64,000 nt of DNA from Rhyzopertha dominica (taxonomy: Eukaryota > Arthropoda > Insecta > Coleoptera > Bostrichidae): contig QCXZ01000137.1 of NCBI GenBank assembly GCA_025024175.1, positions 66,712,680 through 66,776,679 on the forward strand, read 5' to 3'. Below the pieces are notes generated by a model. It was not told the DNA's origin. It was given only the letters and a program-made list of their open reading frames with translations, and searched no databases. Of this stretch, positions 54,401 through 57,400 are shown piece by piece. How positions within the stretch are numbered: position 1 is the first letter of the stretch; each line of letters opens with the position of its first letter. The translations under genes and the position numbers were made by a program.

Positions 54401-57400
54401 TAATGCACGTTTTTATTTTATTCAGGTCATCAAAATGACCGCTGGTGTTGGAGACATATGGCCGTTGGATAGACCGGAAGGAATGCCATCCATTCAGTCG
54501 TTGGAGGTAAAGTAATGTGAATTGCTTGCATACTTAAAATGTTAATCGTGTACGTGCTAGATAAGCTCAGATGTAAGAGATGGGCGTTACGTTCCTTCTC
54601 TGGTGTTTAGGACGGTGACTAGGATCCGGACGTTTTTGATTCGTTGTCGTAAAGAGAGCTTATCTGTGTTATTAATTGTTCATGTCAGCAAAAAAAGCTT
54701 AGAAATTTCTTTTAATTTCTTGGAATATCGTTTTCAAAAAGTACAGTTTTACCACCGTTCAACTCTAGTGCAGTATATATAGCTGATTTGCCTTGAACAA
54801 CGGCAAAGACTGAAAACGAGAGGAACGATTAATGACCCAGTTATTTTAGACATGAATGCCTTCGATCTGCTTAATAATTCCTAGTCAGCCAAATTTTCTA
54901 GGTATGTTATAATATACGGGTAAAAGTCCTCATCGATGGTGTGTGCTCAAGGACAGGCATCACTAAGAAAGGATTTTTTCGAATATCTTGTTTGCTATGA
55001 ATCGAAGGTCAATTAAAGTAACCCTTCTTTTAAAGCTGTCATCCATTTCTCCATAAAATAGGACCGTTTTCTTTTTTTTTTATTTTAGTTTACCGTTCTC
55101 GTGATGTAGCGCCGATAATGTGACCATTATGCATAGTTCTTTATTACTATATACAGCCAAATAAACGTGACTTTGGAAGATACAATCCCATCATATATGT
55201 AGATATATAGTAAAGTATAAGCAACTTTGGTAATAGATTAGCATAAGCAGTTCCGACCGCAATCATATTTCAATCATTGATGGATATTTGATGATATTAA
55301 ATTCATTGTCATAGAATCTGTTTAGTTTAGCGGTGGGTTTAAAAGTCTGTGTCAATTTCGGTTTTCTGTGTATATGCTGAAATTTAGCTTTTCTAGATAT
55401 TTGGTTATGGTCAGATTTAAGAAGTTTATGCTGTTGTCGTCTTCAATTGAAAATTCACTAGTATTAGTTGTTAAAAGGTCAATAATTTCGATTTCGGCAT
55501 TCGATTAATAATGTGGTCAACTCTTTCTTTGTTGGATCATTTGAGTTTGATAAAATGATTGTAAGTAAACATCAGTTGTTTTGCGTTACTGGCAAGAATA
55601 ATCTTTTTGTTCTTGAGCTGATTTCTTATATATCTTCCTTTGTGTATCCTCTTGTTATTTTTTTTGCAAGATTTTCATCTAGTTGCGCAGTCTCCTTCGA
55701 ACCACTTGTTATTATTTCATTCCCGATTTACATGACTTTTGCTACCTCTAGTATTTCCCTTCACAATTTGTCCCACATGTTTTCAGTGCTTCGGGTTTGT
55801 TCTTCCTTGTACAATTTCTCTGCTAATTACTGTCTGTACTTTTCTCCATTCTCTTAATTATTTCAATTAATGCCTTTTGTAAAGTTTTTTCTTGTATGTT
55901 TTCACTTTTAACTACTTAGATTTCTTCTTTTGTTTTTATTTTTACCAAGTAATGGTCAGAATTTACGTCAGATCCCTCCTACGTTTTGATACAGGTATTT
56001 GTTATCCACTTTTTGACGTGGTCTATCTGGTTGACGTATAGACACCTGGCGACGTCAAGGTGCCTCTATAGATTCCTTATCTTCTAAAGTAGACACTCTT
56101 GACTCTCATCTGCTTCTGTTTTGTAAATCTATTAATATTTATATGTTTTTGTTTAATTCGCTGTGTTTGTTTTCAGTGTCAGGTTTGTAGATTTCTACAT
56201 TTCCTACTATTTTCGGGTGGAATCTCTTTCCAACAGGTCATGCGAAACTTCTTTGTCTTCTAGATTTCTCGCTTCTGTAGGGGCGTGAACTTCAAAATGT
56301 AAATTTTTGGAATTTTCATTTTAAGCGTACCTATACTAGTTAGTATACCTGATATTGATTTAAACTTGATTACGTTGGCTTTTATTTTTTTTTGTTCACA
56401 ACCCAATTGAAAACACTGTTGAAATATGTGTAATTATAATAAATACGTGAATATGTCTTCTGCGATTGTATACTTATTTAGGACTAAATTCATAAAAACA
56501 GCCAACGTTTCAATTTTAAACATCAACTTCAATAAAACTGTAGTAAATCCTACTCAGCAATTAATTTTAAGGACACTATGAATAATTTATGGAGTAGATA
56601 TTTTTGAGACGCCATATGTTCTTCTACGACTAGTAATCAAATTGTTCAAATCCTGGTCTAAGCTGGAAATACCTTTTCAATACGTATATTTGCCTGTTAT
56701 CCCAACAAATGTCAGTTATGTAAATTTGTACATAGTGGTATATACTACTTAGGCACAGTAAATGCTTGGTGAAGTAAACCTTTCATACTCGAAGCATTAA
56801 CTACTTCAGCAAACTTTGTAACAAGGAGACATTTAGCGATTCATTTGGCAATCTATGTATTAGTGGAGAATACCGAGTGTCGATGAAGCATTCAAAGTAT
56901 GAGTTATTTGCAGAGATTCAAAAAAACGCTGATACGTAACTTAGGATTTAAAAAGAGCTCTATTCTGAGATAAATCAAACAGAGCAGTTTATTACCTATG
57001 ATAAAGGTATGCGGTCATCAAATGCTTTTCAATACAACCGTATGCATTATTTGAGTTATTAGAGTCCTTATTAAGTAAGAATTTAGATTGAAATGCCATC
57101 TGTCAGCATTACACTGACATGATGACAAAGCCACCTAGCTGCCATTATGGGATCTACTTCCTAAAGAAAGTGACCCGTAGCCTGACAAATTGGTATGCAC
57201 CTGCATACTTCAATTTGACAGCAGGCCCCACGGCAGTTTTTGCAAGCGAGCGAGAACATCATACCAAGCCTTTGGTATATAGGAAAAACCAATTCTATGC
57301 CGTGCTGTCCGCACTAGACCTAAACTGCACTGATGAGCTATAATGATAGCGAAATAGATCTATCTGCAGTTGGTTGCGGTGCAGACAGCACAGCATAGAC

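Noticed and set aside
55513..55857. 114-codon + strand open frame rich in Ser, Phe and Tyr
   Set aside because: It lies opposite a minus-strand LINE endonuclease/linker remnant; the composition is what an A-rich antisense strand gives.
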